Positions 15,562 to 23,619 of a DNA stretch of 25,913 nucleotides are shown one piece after another (positions within the stretch are counted from its first letter, which is position 1; every line of letters starts with the position of its first letter). The position numbers and the translations under genes were made by a program. Source of the stretch: Candidatus Parcubacteria bacterium (GTDB lineage: Bacteria; Patescibacteriota; Minisyncoccia; UBA6257; JAPLYJ01). Location: NCBI GenBank assembly GCA_026395655.1, contig JAPLYJ010000009.1, positions 1 to 25,913 on the forward strand, read 5' to 3'. The notes under the pieces were generated by a model that was not told the DNA's origin, made no database searches, and was given only the letters and a program-made list of their open reading frames with translations.

Positions 15562-16698
15562 ATGTTAATTCTAGGCATTGAAACGTCTTGTGATGATACC
15601 TCCTTAGCTTTGTTAGAAGTTAAAGGAGATTTAAAAAATTTCAGCTTAAAAGCTATATCTAATGTGGTTTCTAGTCAGATTAAGTTACATGCTAAGTACG
15701 GTGGCGTAGTGCCTAATCTTGCTAGTAGGGAACATTTAAAAAATATTAGACCTGTTTTAGAAACTTGTTTGAAAGAATCAGGTTTGAATTTTAACCAGGC
15801 CAAGAAAAAAATAGATTTGATTTGCGTGACTCGTGGACCAGGATTAATCCCTTCGCTTTTGATCGGTGTGAATTTTGCTAAAGCTTTATCATATGCTTGG
15901 CAAAAACCTTTAATCGGGGTAAACCATTTGTCTGGTCATTTATATAGTTTTTTGTTACCTTCTTTAAAAACAAAAAATATTAAAAAATTTAAAGAAAAAC
16001 AATTAAAAGATATTTTTCCAGCCATCTGTTTGTTAGTTTCAGGTGGTCATACCCAGCTGATCTATATGAAAAACTTATCTCAGTATAAAATAATAGGGGA
16101 AACAAGAGACGATGCTGCCGGAGAGTGTTTTGATAAATCTGCTAGATTGTTAGGTTTAAAATACCCAGGAGGACCAGAAATATCTAAGCAAGCAGAAATA
16201 TTTAATGAACAATTTCTTAAAACACCTACAGGTATTGCTTTACTTAAAAAACTATCAAAAGCAAAATTGCCTCGTCCCATGATTAATTCTACTAACTATG
16301 ATTTTAGTTTTTCAGGATTAAAAACAGCTGTTTTGTATTTGGTACAAGACTTAGAAAAACAGAATTTATTATCAGATTATAAAACAATTTTAGCATATGA
16401 AATTCAAAATGCTATTGTTGATGTCTTAATTAAAAAAACTATGAAAGCAGCTGAATTTTACAAAGTAAAAAGTGTTATGCTTTCAGGCGGTGTTTCTGCT
16501 AATAAATTATTACGCCAAGAAATGTTTAATGCTACACAAAATTCAAAAAGAAAAATTAATTTTTTTGCTCCAGAGTTAGCGTTTACCACAGACAATGCTT
16601 TAATGGTAGCTTCAGCTGGGTTTTTTGAATATTTAAATAATCCGAAACAATCTTTTAATTGGTTTTCAATTTCTGCGGACGCTAATTTATCATTGTAA
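15562..16698 (+). CDS. tsaD: tRNA N6-threonylcarbamoyladenosine transferase TsaD
   Basis: TsaD transfers the threonylcarbamoyl group to A37 of ANN-decoding tRNAs, working with TsaB and TsaE (not in this window). I start it at ATG 15562, giving 379 residues beginning MLILGIETSCDDTSLAL, the canonical N-terminus. A longer frame from 15478 would run through tRNA-Glu and is not credible. Metal-binding histidines are in NHLSGHLYS at about 119-127; the nucleotide-binding block VSGGHTQLIY lies at about 156-165. Later SGLKTAVLY, MLSGGVSANKLLR and TDNALMVASAG complete the ASKHA fold. Length fits bacterial TsaD plus small insertions. It is on the same strand as valS, 68 bp upstream. Confidence 0.96.
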   Translation: MLILGIETSCDDTSLALLEVKGDLKNFSLKAISNVVSSQIKLHAKYGGVVPNLASREHLKNIRPVLETCLKESGLNFNQAKKKIDLICVTRGPGLIPSLLIGVNFAKALSYAWQKPLIGVNHLSGHLYSFLLPSLKTKNIKKFKEKQLKDIFPAICLLVSGGHTQLIYMKNLSQYKIIGETRDDAAGECFDKSARLLGLKYPGGPEISKQAEIFNEQFLKTPTGIALLKKLSKAKLPRPMINSTNYDFSFSGLKTAVLYLVQDLEKQNLLSDYKTILAYEIQNAIVDVLIKKTMKAAEFYKVKSVMLSGGVSANKLLRQEMFNATQNSKRKINFFAPELAFTTDNALMVASAGFFEYLNNPKQSFNWFSISADANLSL

Positions 16699-16766
16699 AA
16701 TCGTATTTTACGGTTGTTTTAAAATATGATAGACTGAGAAATAGTATAATTTATTGATTTTTTGTA

Positions 16767-18962
16767 ATGTCATTCTCATCTGTTTACGAACCACAAAAAG
16801 AAGAAAAAAAGATTTACAAGCTTTGGGAAAAGTCAGGCTTATTTAATCCTGATAATCTTAAAAAAGCTAAAAAATCGTATTGTATTATCATGCCCCCTAC
16901 CAATGCTAATGGTAATTTACACATTGGTCATGCTTTAGGTATGGGCATAGAAGATATCATGATAAGGTACCATCGTTTAAAAGGTGAAAAAACCTTGTGG
17001 TTGCCAGGTACAGATCACGCAGGTTTTGAAACTCAAGTGGTTTTTGAAAAACACTTGGAAAAAGAAGGTAAAAGCCGTTTTGATATGAAGCGAGAAGATT
17101 TTTATAAAGCAGTTTGGGATTTTACTCAGACTAATAGAAAGGGCATTAGGGATCAAATTAAAAAATTAGGAGCTTCTTGTGATTGGTCTAGAGAAAAATT
17201 CACCTTAGATAAAGATATTATTAAAATTGTCTATGATACTTTTAAAAAGCTTTATGCTGATGGATTAATTTATAGAGGAGAACGTATTGTTAATTATTGT
17301 ACCAAGCATCGTACGGCATTTTCAGATTTAGAAGTAAATCATATTTTACGTCAAGACAAATTGTTTTATGTTAAATATGAATTTAAAAATGAACCAGGTA
17401 AATTTATTACTGTAGCTACCACTCGTCCAGAAACCATTCCCGGAGACGTAGCTATTGCAGTAAATCCTAAAGATGAACGCTATAAAAAATTAATAGGAGA
17501 TTATGTGATAGAGCCTATTACTCAAAGAGAAATTCCCATTATCGCAGATATCTTAGTAGAAATAGAATTTGGCACAGGTGCTTTAAAAATTACGCCAGCT
17601 CATGCTGCTGACGATTTTGAAATAGGGCAACGTCATCATTTAGAAATTAGAAAAACATTAGATACTAATGGCAGATTTAATGAATTATCAGGACCACTGG
17701 TAGGATTAAAAGTTAATGAAGCGAGAGAAAAAGCTATAGAAATTTTAAATCAGAATAATGCTTTAGAGAAAATAGAAGATTACGAACATCAAGTAGGGGT
17801 TTGTTACAAATGTGGCAATGTTATTGAGCCCATGTTAATGGAGCAATGGTTTATAGCTTTAAAAAAACCTATAGCTTCAAAACAAAATAAATCATTATCT
17901 GATTTAGCTTTAAGTGCGATTAAAACTGGTCAAGTAAAGATATATCCTAAACGTTTTGAAAAAGTGTATTTTCATTGGTTAAAAAATATTCATGATTGGA
18001 ATATTAGTAGACAGATTTGGTGGGGTATACCTATACCTGTGTATTATTGCCAAGAAATTAAAAATGAAGTTTGTCAAAAATCAAAAGGTATCATTATCTC
18101 AGACAAAGAAATTAAAAAATGTCCGTATTGCAGTAGTATTAACCTAATCAAAGACCAAGATACTTTTGATACCTGGTTTTCATCAGGGCAATGGCCTTTT
18201 GCTACTTTAAAAACTCAAAAAAACAAAAAAGATTTTCAAGCTTTCTACCCCACTGGTACCATGGAAACAGGATATGATATTTTGTTCTTCTGGGTAGCCC
18301 GTATGGTTATGCTTGGTTTATATGCTACCGATCAAGTGCCTTTTAAAGATGTTTATCTCCATGGTTTGGTTAGAGACCAATCACATCAAAAAATATCAAA
18401 ATCAAAAGGCAACGTGATTGATCCTTTGGATATGATTACAAAATATGGTAGCGACGCTTTAAGAATAGGATTGATAATTAACAACGCGCCAGGTAATGAT
18501 TTAGTTTTATCCGAAGACAAAATTAAAGGATATCGTAATTTTGCTAATAAGATTTGGAATGCTAGCCGTTTTACAATGATGAATTTAGGTTCTGATTTCC
18601 AACCTAAAAAATTTGATATTAAATATATCAAAACTCCATCTGATAAAAAAATTATTAAACAGTTAAAAGATACAATCAAAAAAACTACGGTCATGATGGA
18701 TAGCTATCGTTTTTATCAAGCCGGAGATGTTCTATATCATTTCTTTTGGCATAAATTTTGTGATCAATATATTGAATCAGCTAAAAAACAAATGACAGAT
18801 AGCAAAAAAATAGAAGCTACAAAACAAGTGTTATATCATGTTTTATCTCAAAATTTGATTATACTTCATCCTTTTATGCCTTTTGTTACTGAAGCTGTCT
18901 GGCAATCATTTAAAAACAAAAAACAATCAATTTTAATGGCTCAAAACTGGCCAAAACCTTAA
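16767..18962 (+). CDS. valS: Valine-tRNA ligase, short form
   Basis: ValRS charges tRNA-Val. The 731-residue protein has the class I signatures: HIGH at about 51-54 (NLHIGHALG) and KISKSK at about 541-546. Editing-domain motifs include TTRPETIPGD; zinc-type pairs CYKCGNVIEPM and CPYCSS are also present. The ValRS-typical TWFSSGQWPF and HGLVRDQSHQK are seen. Bacterial ValRS is usually ~880-950 residues. This one stops right after the anticodon-binding domain (MAQNWPKP), so the C-terminal coiled-coil tRNA-binding arm is absent; no frameshift is evident, and the next gene starts 1 nt later. A TATAAT at 16745-16750 may be a promoter element, but no good -35 was found. Confidence 0.96.
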   Translation: MSFSSVYEPQKEEKKIYKLWEKSGLFNPDNLKKAKKSYCIIMPPTNANGNLHIGHALGMGIEDIMIRYHRLKGEKTLWLPGTDHAGFETQVVFEKHLEKEGKSRFDMKREDFYKAVWDFTQTNRKGIRDQIKKLGASCDWSREKFTLDKDIIKIVYDTFKKLYADGLIYRGERIVNYCTKHRTAFSDLEVNHILRQDKLFYVKYEFKNEPGKFITVATTRPETIPGDVAIAVNPKDERYKKLIGDYVIEPITQREIPIIADILVEIEFGTGALKITPAHAADDFEIGQRHHLEIRKTLDTNGRFNELSGPLVGLKVNEAREKAIEILNQNNALEKIEDYEHQVGVCYKCGNVIEPMLMEQWFIALKKPIASKQNKSLSDLALSAIKTGQVKIYPKRFEKVYFHWLKNIHDWNISRQIWWGIPIPVYYCQEIKNEVCQKSKGIIISDKEIKKCPYCSSINLIKDQDTFDTWFSSGQWPFATLKTQKNKKDFQAFYPTGTMETGYDILFFWVARMVMLGLYATDQVPFKDVYLHGLVRDQSHQKISKSKGNVIDPLDMITKYGSDALRIGLIINNAPGNDLVLSEDKIKGYRNFANKIWNASRFTMMNLGSDFQPKKFDIKYIKTPSDKKIIKQLKDTIKKTTVMMDSYRFYQAGDVLYHFFWHKFCDQYIESAKKQMTDSKKIEATKQVLYHVLSQNLIILHPFMPFVTEAVWQSFKNKKQSILMAQNWPKP

Positions 18963-18963
18963 T

Positions 18964-19662
18964 ATGATTGATATCATTATTGCGCTTTTAATAGGTTTAG
19001 CTCCAATAGTGGTTTGGTTGGGTTTTGTTTTGTGGAGAGACATTAAAAAACCAGAGCCAATCAAATGGTTGCTAGCTGCCTTTGGTACTGGGTTATTAAT
19101 TACACCTTTAGTTCTAATTTTAGAAAATTTATATGTTCTTTTTTGGAATAAATTAGCTGGAGTTTTTTCTTTAGGGGATTGGGGTATACTTTTGGGTGCA
19201 GCTACAATTGAAGAAATTATTAAATGGTTTGCTGTATATCTTCTTTTAAAGAAAAATACGCATTTTGATGAAGCTATAGATGCTATGATCTATTTGATTG
19301 TTTTAGCCTTAGGTTTTGCTACAGTGGAAAATATAATAGTATCTTATCAAGGATTATTGTCTGGTACGATAGCAGCTAATTTACAAGTGTTAGGTTTAAG
19401 ATTTATCGGAGCTAATTTACTTCATCTGCTTTGTTCTGGTTTTATTGGTTTTTTCTGGGCCAAAAGTTTAATTCAAAAAAACAAAAAAATATTATTATTA
19501 GGATTAATCTTGGGTATTAGCTTGCATACTATCTTTAATATGATTATAATGAAGTTAGGTTCTGAGTTCTTATTAATAGGTAGTGGCATTTTATTTATAT
19601 TTGCTATGATAGTGCTATGGGCATTTGATGTCTTAGAACCCATCAGATTTAAAACAAAATAA
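18964..19662 (+). CDS. PrsW-family intramembrane protease
   Basis: A 232-residue polytopic membrane protein with about seven or eight hydrophobic segments. It carries the PrsW/CAAX-protease-like motifs: EExxK (E83, E84, K87 in TIEEIIKWF), FxxxEN (F118, E122, N123 in GFATVENI), and two later conserved histidines (H154 in LLHLLCSG, H188 in ISLHTIFN). The family cleaves membrane substrates such as anti-sigma factors; the substrate here is unknown. It begins 1 nt after the valS stop, so is translationally linked, and hsp20 follows 18 nt after it, giving a valS-prsW-hsp20 operon. No start ambiguity. Confidence 0.9.
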   Translation: MIDIIIALLIGLAPIVVWLGFVLWRDIKKPEPIKWLLAAFGTGLLITPLVLILENLYVLFWNKLAGVFSLGDWGILLGAATIEEIIKWFAVYLLLKKNTHFDEAIDAMIYLIVLALGFATVENIIVSYQGLLSGTIAANLQVLGLRFIGANLLHLLCSGFIGFFWAKSLIQKNKKILLLGLILGISLHTIFNMIIMKLGSEFLLIGSGILFIFAMIVLWAFDVLEPIRFKTK

Positions 19663-19680
19663 TTTAGAAAAATAAAAAAT

Positions 19681-20076
19681 ATGGCTAACACAAAAAAATC
19701 AACCAATATTAATATTTCAGAAAATAATTGGCCTAGCAGTTCCGAAGAGGGTCAATTAACTATGGATGTATATCAAACTCCTACAGAAATTATTGTGAAG
19801 TCTGCCATAGCTGGAGTTTCACCTAAAGATTTAGATATATCTATTACTAATGATATGGTGACAGTAAGAGGAAAAAGAGAACAAGAGGAAGAAGTAGAAG
19901 AAGACAATTATTTTTACAGAGAATGTTTTTGGGGTACTTTTTCTCGCTCTGTTATTCTCCCCATGGAAGTAGATGCTAACGAAGCTAAAGCTACTTTTAA
20001 AAATGGGGTTTTGACCATTAAGCTTCCTAAGGTAGAAAAAGTTAGGACTAAGAGATTAGACGTAGACGAAGATTAA
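19681..20076 (+). CDS. Hsp20 / alpha-crystallin small heat shock protein
   Basis: This 131-residue ATP-independent holdase chaperone binds unfolding proteins. After a short polar N-terminus (about 1-25, rich in Asn/Ser) comes the alpha-crystallin domain. It includes LTMDVYQTPTEIIVKSAIAG (about 26-45), GVSPKDLDI, the VRGKREQEEE strand-loop, a RECFWGTFSRSVILP block and the A-x-F-x-N-G-V-L-T-I-K-L-P signature at about 106-118. The short acidic tail lacks an obvious I-x-I. It is the last gene of the plus-strand run and ends at a strong terminator. Confidence 0.94.
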   Translation: MANTKKSTNINISENNWPSSSEEGQLTMDVYQTPTEIIVKSAIAGVSPKDLDISITNDMVTVRGKREQEEEVEEDNYFYRECFWGTFSRSVILPMEVDANEAKATFKNGVLTIKLPKVEKVRTKRLDVDED

Positions 20077-20078
20077 AA

Positions 20079-20106
20079 AAAATTGCCCTTTGAAAAGGGC
20101 AATTTT
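20079..20106. terminator. Bidirectional terminator between hsp20 and the radical SAM gene
   Basis: AAAATTGCCCTTT (20079-20091) and AAAGGGCAATTTT (20094-20106) form a 13-bp perfect inverted repeat with A and T tails on both sides. It serves hsp20 (+) and the radical SAM gene (-), which converge here. Confidence 0.85.
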
Positions 20107-20133
20107 AATAAATATTTTTTAGATTTAGAATGA

Positions 20134-21279
20134 TTACATTTTTCTAAAATATAGACAACATCTTGCACAGATAGGGAAGCGCCCGAGTTTTTTTATTTTT
20201 TTTCTAAAATTTTTATACATAGCATTGTTCCAAATTTCTTGGAATGTAGCATTATTAAGGTCTCCCATTTCCAACTCTTTACATTGGGTTACCTTGCCAT
20301 CTGGCTGGATATAAGCAAAATGCCAAGCGCAGAGCGAAGGGTCTGTAAAAATAAATTTTTCAGGATTTTTATAATATGTTTCTATTTGTTTAAGACTAAG
20401 ATCTGGGAAGATATTTATAAAAGAATGTTTGTTCCTTACTCTTTGCAGGGCTTCATATAATTGCTCAGGGGATACTTTACTAGAATCGGTTTCTAATTTT
20501 ATTTTGTTTTTCATCTCTAAATCTAGTCCACCGCACATACGGTTATGATCTTCATTCATATCATCTGTTTGCATCCAGAGATGCTGAAAATTGATTCCAT
20601 CAATTCCTATATCATTTGCTATCTGTACTATTTTATCAAGATATGCAAAATTTTCGTTGGAAATAGAAAAATTTAAAAATATTAGGGGAAATTTTTTCTT
20701 TTTTTTCTTTTTTAATTTACTGATTTTTTTCATTGCAGCAATGGATTTATCAAAAGTGCCATTGACTCCACGAATGCGATCGTGGGTGTCGCGATCTCCA
20801 TCAATAGAACATATTAAAATATCTAAACCAGCGTCTATTATTTCTTCTGCTTTTTCTTCAAGCAACGCACCATTACTTACCATAAGACATGGTATTTTCT
20901 TTTTTTTAATGATGCGAATAATTTTTGGGAGATCGGGATGAAGGGTTGGCTCTCCGCCAGTTAGAGTTATATAAGGTTTTGGACCACGCCAATCATTAAC
21001 TATTCTTTCAATATTTTCTGGTTTAATCATTCTTGTACCGATGTCAGCGGGATTAATTTTGATATCTTCTATTTCGGAGTGGGCGTAGTGACACATTTTA
21101 CAGCGAAGATTACAAGATTTTGTTATTACTATAGAAATTGACTTAGGGTTAAAGCTTTCCCCGTCTTTTCTACTATAATCTATTTTTGTAGACAAACTTC
21201 TCACAACATTAGTTAAAAGTGGGTATGCTGACTCTGGATATTTAATAAGAAGCGTTAAATTTCTTTTAATGTTTTTCAT
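20134..21279 (-). CDS. Radical SAM protein with SPASM-type C-terminus
   Basis: A 381-residue radical SAM enzyme with the 4Fe-4S motif CxxxCxxC at C56, C60, C63 (SCNLRCKMC) and the TGGEPTLHPDLPKI block near 110. A GLDILICSIDGD motif follows. The C-terminal ~60 residues hold additional cysteines (SLCAWHFAYIQPDG, VTQCKELEMGDL, PICARCCLYF), as in SPASM domains that bind auxiliary clusters. Such proteins modify peptides or proteins or make cofactors; no precursor peptide gene was seen nearby, so the substrate is unknown. It stands alone between tRNA-Leu and the hsp20 terminator. A Lys-rich stretch (seven Lys before FPLIF, near residue 193) is encoded by an A-rich tract around 20697-20720. Confidence 0.88.
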   Translation of the reverse strand: MKNIKRNLTLLIKYPESAYPLLTNVVRSLSTKIDYSRKDGESFNPKSISIVITKSCNLRCKMCHYAHSEIEDIKINPADIGTRMIKPENIERIVNDWRGPKPYITLTGGEPTLHPDLPKIIRIIKKKKIPCLMVSNGALLEEKAEEIIDAGLDILICSIDGDRDTHDRIRGVNGTFDKSIAAMKKISKLKKKKKKKFPLIFLNFSISNENFAYLDKIVQIANDIGIDGINFQHLWMQTDDMNEDHNRMCGGLDLEMKNKIKLETDSSKVSPEQLYEALQRVRNKHSFINIFPDLSLKQIETYYKNPEKFIFTDPSLCAWHFAYIQPDGKVTQCKELEMGDLNNATFQEIWNNAMYKNFRKKIKKLGRFPICARCCLYFRKM

Positions 21280-21502
21280 TATATATGTTGATTAGAGTTA
21301 AATAATAAAAGAGGAGGGGCTCTTCTACAATTGTATTATTATCTATTTTTTATTTTATTATACAAGATATTCGCCCAGACTATCTTTTCTGTGCAAGTTT
21401 GTCAATTAATTAAAAAATAAGATTCTTAATAATTTTTTGTAATTTCTAATTAATTTAAATGAAGATTAAAATTATATTTTTAAAAAGCGATTTTTAATTA
21501 AG
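21280..21502. other. Intergenic stretch upstream of the radical SAM gene
   Basis: No gene. On the minus strand there is TTGACA (about 21405-21400) with a possible TAGTCT 17 bp later, and a separate TATAAT nearer the gene (about 21363-21358). Either could be the radical SAM promoter; neither pair is ideal. A small hairpin, AAGAG ... CTCTT, surrounds a C/G-rich run at about 21308-21325. Confidence 0.35.
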
Positions 21503-21584
21503 TGGGCGGGGCGGGATTCGAACCCGCAAGCCTTTCGGCACAGGGTCCTAAGCCCTGCGCGTCTACCAATTTCGCCACCTGCCC
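21503..21584 (-). tRNA. tRNA-Leu (TAG)
   Basis: Minus-strand 82-nt tRNA with a long variable arm (GCC-GAAA-GGC), typical of Leu. Acceptor GGGCAGG (21584-21578) pairs with CCCGCCC (21510-21504) except an A-C mismatch at the fifth pair. Anticodon stem CAGGG/CCCTG, loop CTTAGGA, anticodon TAG at 21550-21548. T arm is GCGGG-TTCGAAT-CCCGC; discriminator A; CCA not encoded. Confidence 0.94.
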
Positions 21585-21594
21585 GACTTTTGGC

Positions 21595-21623
21595 ATCTTA
21601 CCATATTATTACATAGGTATCAA
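21595..21623 (-). promoter_or_regulatory. Promoter of tRNA-Leu
   Basis: On the minus strand TTGATA (21623-21618), 17-bp spacer, TAAGAT (21600-21595), with TG upstream of the -10, ending 10 bp before the tRNA 5' end. Confidence 0.7.
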
Positions 21624-21626
21624 TTT

Positions 21627-21652
21627 AAAAACCTGAGCAAGCTCAGGTTTTT
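21627..21652. terminator. Terminator of the pilin operon
   Basis: AAAAACCTGAGC (21627-21638) and GCTCAGGTTTTT (21641-21652) form a perfect inverted repeat flanked by A and T runs. It lies 22 bp after the stop of the last pilin gene (minus strand) and directly upstream of the tRNA-Leu promoter, insulating the two units. Confidence 0.85.
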
Positions 21653-21674
21653 AATGTTTATATAATAGTTGTTT

Positions 21675-22034
21675 TTATGGACCTGGAGTCGGAGCTCCAC
21701 CACCCGCACTTTCGACGATTGCACGAATCATGGCTACTAATCCCTTAGATACAACAGCTACGGCTACTCCGATTAAAGCATAGATGATCATGGACTTAGC
21801 AGTCTCATGTTTTTTAGAATCTCCACTGGCAGTAATAAAGTTAATAGCTGCTACGATAAGGAAGGCGACAGCTGCAATAAGCGCAATAGCAAAAAGCCAA
21901 TTGGTTACAAATTCTACAGTATTCCATATATCTATGGTAATGGTAGCAAAAGGTGGCGGAGGCAAACCTTGCCCTAGAGCTACAAATGGTAGCACTAAAG
22001 CAGACAATATTAAAAGAGGTAATAATTTTTTCAT
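21675..22034 (-). CDS. T4SS-pilin-family protein, 119 residues
   Basis: A small secreted or membrane protein of the T4SS_pilin (VirB2/TrbC-like) type. A signal peptide covers about residues 1-22 (MKKLLPLLILSALVLPFVALGQ). Two hydrophobic helices follow (about 42-66 and 85-108), separated by the family-typical polar loop ITASGDSKKHETAKSM, then IIYALIGVAVAVVSKGLVAM. The tail is rich in Gly/Pro. In CPR such proteins are common and are thought to form surface or DNA-uptake structures; no VirB4-type ATPase is in this window. It is the last of three pilin-like genes on this strand. Confidence 0.85.
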   Translation of the reverse strand: MKKLLPLLILSALVLPFVALGQGLPPPPFATITIDIWNTVEFVTNWLFAIALIAAVAFLIVAAINFITASGDSKKHETAKSMIIYALIGVAVAVVSKGLVAMIRAIVESAGGGAPTPGP

Positions 22035-22158
22035 TTGTTTTTTTTGTTAATTTTTAAGTAATATCGACCTTTTATTATTTATACTCATATTATATGAGTA
22101 AATAGATTTTAAGTAAAGGGGATAAAGTAATTTTGAGATTTATGACTAAAGAAAACAA

Positions 22159-23190
22159 TTAAAGACCACAATACATTGTACAATTGGCGATACAATCATC
22201 TGTATCTGAGCCTTTATATATACATGCAGTTATACAATCATCCAAAGCTATATTATTAGCATCTATGTTACCTATTTCGCACCCTGGGCAAATAGTTTCA
22301 TCACACTCTACAGAGACTATTTCTGTTTTGCAGCATTCTTCACCAGTAGAACAATCCGGATAGTAACCCCATGATTCGTCACAAGAAGCGGTAGATTTAC
22401 ATTCCCCACCTAATGATTTGCAAGTATCAATTGGTACTGAGCTTGACTTACAACATGTTTGGCCAGTAAAACAATCTAAATAACCGAATGATTCGCCGGC
22501 CCTGCACGTACCATTAGCTTTGCAAGTACCATTTAATGACTTACAGGTTTCGGTGGGTACTGTCTTTTTTTGACCCGAAGAAAGAATTTGTTCAATTAGT
22601 GGTGGAATACCATTAGCTAAAAGGACAACAGCAAAACCTAGAAGAGCGTAGAGAATGGTATCTTTGGCTTTTTTAAGTTTCTCTTTTTCTCCGCTAGAGG
22701 TAATTAAAGTAATGGCTGCTATTAAAATCATAATTACAGCGATAGGGGCTGATATCCAAATGAGCCATCTAAGAATTAAACCTAAAAGATCCCAGACAGT
22801 TTCTACCCCATCTAATGGGTTAGGGAGTACTAAAGATTTGCCAGGACCTATGGATATGGGCGTAGGTGAAGGAGTGGGCGTGGAAGAGGGAGTAGGAGCA
22901 GGTGTGATAATCTGTGATGGGTCTATATTATTCTCAATGACCCATTTTTCTCTAAATTCTGTAACAGTAGTTAATTCTGGATATCCTAAACAAATATCGA
23001 TACAAGCGTTACGGTCAAAAGCTATCCATTCGCCATTTGAATTTTCATATGACCTGTATGTTGCAGACCCTGTGGGAAAACATATACCTTCACATGTTTT
23101 TTGAGTTCTAGAAGGGCCTACATCTGCGGAAACAAATTTAAATGACAAGATCATTAATAGAATAAATATGAGTACAAGGAATTTTTTCAT
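22159..23190 (-). CDS. T4SS-pilin-like protein with disulfide-rich C-terminal repeats
   Basis: A 343-residue surface protein. The signal peptide is about 1-22 (ends KFVSADVG). An N-terminal Cys-containing segment (CEGICFPTGS ... CIDICLGY) precedes a Pro/Thr/Ser linker (about 97-115). The pilin-like pair of hydrophobic helices follows, with ITSSGEKEKLKKAKDT between them (about 128-208). The C-terminus carries two tandem ~38-residue modules: TCKSLNGTCKANGTC ... DCFTGQTCCK, then TCKSLGGECKSTASC ... DCSTGEECCK. Each has six cysteines, with a last Cys-rich stretch to the end. These look like knotted, extracytoplasmic disulfide domains. It is the middle gene of three pilin-like genes. The modules are absent from the other two. 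Confidence 0.82.
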   Translation of the reverse strand: MKKFLVLIFILLMILSFKFVSADVGPSRTQKTCEGICFPTGSATYRSYENSNGEWIAFDRNACIDICLGYPELTTVTEFREKWVIENNIDPSQIITPAPTPSSTPTPSPTPISIGPGKSLVLPNPLDGVETVWDLLGLILRWLIWISAPIAVIMILIAAITLITSSGEKEKLKKAKDTILYALLGFAVVLLANGIPPLIEQILSSGQKKTVPTETCKSLNGTCKANGTCRAGESFGYLDCFTGQTCCKSSSVPIDTCKSLGGECKSTASCDESWGYYPDCSTGEECCKTEIVSVECDETICPGCEIGNIDANNIALDDCITACIYKGSDTDDCIANCTMYCGL

Positions 23191-23219
23191 ATGATGTATT
23201 TTTTAATTTTTATTTAAAA

Positions 23220-23615
23220 TTAACAGTCTATTCGATCCCATGTACCAGGATCCCCTCCATTTAAAAGCCATAAGGCAGTATTAACAATAAGCCAAGCGCA
23301 AACCACAATGGTTAATCCAGTTATAGCGCTGATCATCATCTGCTTACCAGTGGCGAATTTTTTAGGATCGCCGACTGAAGTGAGCCAAACTACCCCCCCC
23401 CAAACAATAATACCTACAGCTATTAAAACAGCTCCATAAAAAATGGCATCTATAACATTTTGTCCTAAAACTAATAAATCGCAAGCTGTACAATCGGTAG
23501 TACAAGGTACCAGTGGTGTCCCAGGTGCCCAAGCAGCTTTAGCAATAGGGGCTATTAAAATGGTTAAAAGTATTGTAATAATTTTTAAACCACCATTTTT
23601 TAAAAATTTAATCAT
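23220..23615 (-). CDS. T4SS-pilin-family protein, 131 residues, with G9 tract
   Basis: A secreted/membrane pilin-like protein. The signal peptide is about 1-27 (ends APIAKAA). Cysteines at 38, 42 and 45 (VPCTTDCTACD) come before the first hydrophobic helix (about 55-79). The loop SVGDPKKFATGKQM and second helix (about 95-118, with CAWLIVNTALWLL) follow, and a last Cys is near the C-terminus. Codons 72-75 (Trp-Gly-Gly-Val) contain nine consecutive G on the coding strand (C at 23393-23401), unusual in AT-rich DNA and a possible slippage site. The 4-nt gap after the solute-binding-protein stop suggests one transcript from gyrA down to the pilins. Confidence 0.83.
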   Translation of the reverse strand: MIKFLKNGGLKIITILLTILIAPIAKAAWAPGTPLVPCTTDCTACDLLVLGQNVIDAIFYGAVLIAVGIIVWGGVVWLTSVGDPKKFATGKQMMISAITGLTIVVCAWLIVNTALWLLNGGDPGTWDRIDC

Positions 23616-23619
23616 ATTT

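Noticed and set aside
16695..16711. Terminator after tsaD (GTAAAAT-CGT-ATTTTAC)
   Set aside because: An AT-only stem overlapping the stop codon and without a solid T-run is too weak to call.
22655..23104. 149-codon plus-strand frame with Gly/Val/Glu repeats
   Set aside because: It is the antisense shadow of the Pro/Thr-rich linker and helices of the 343-residue pilin-like protein.
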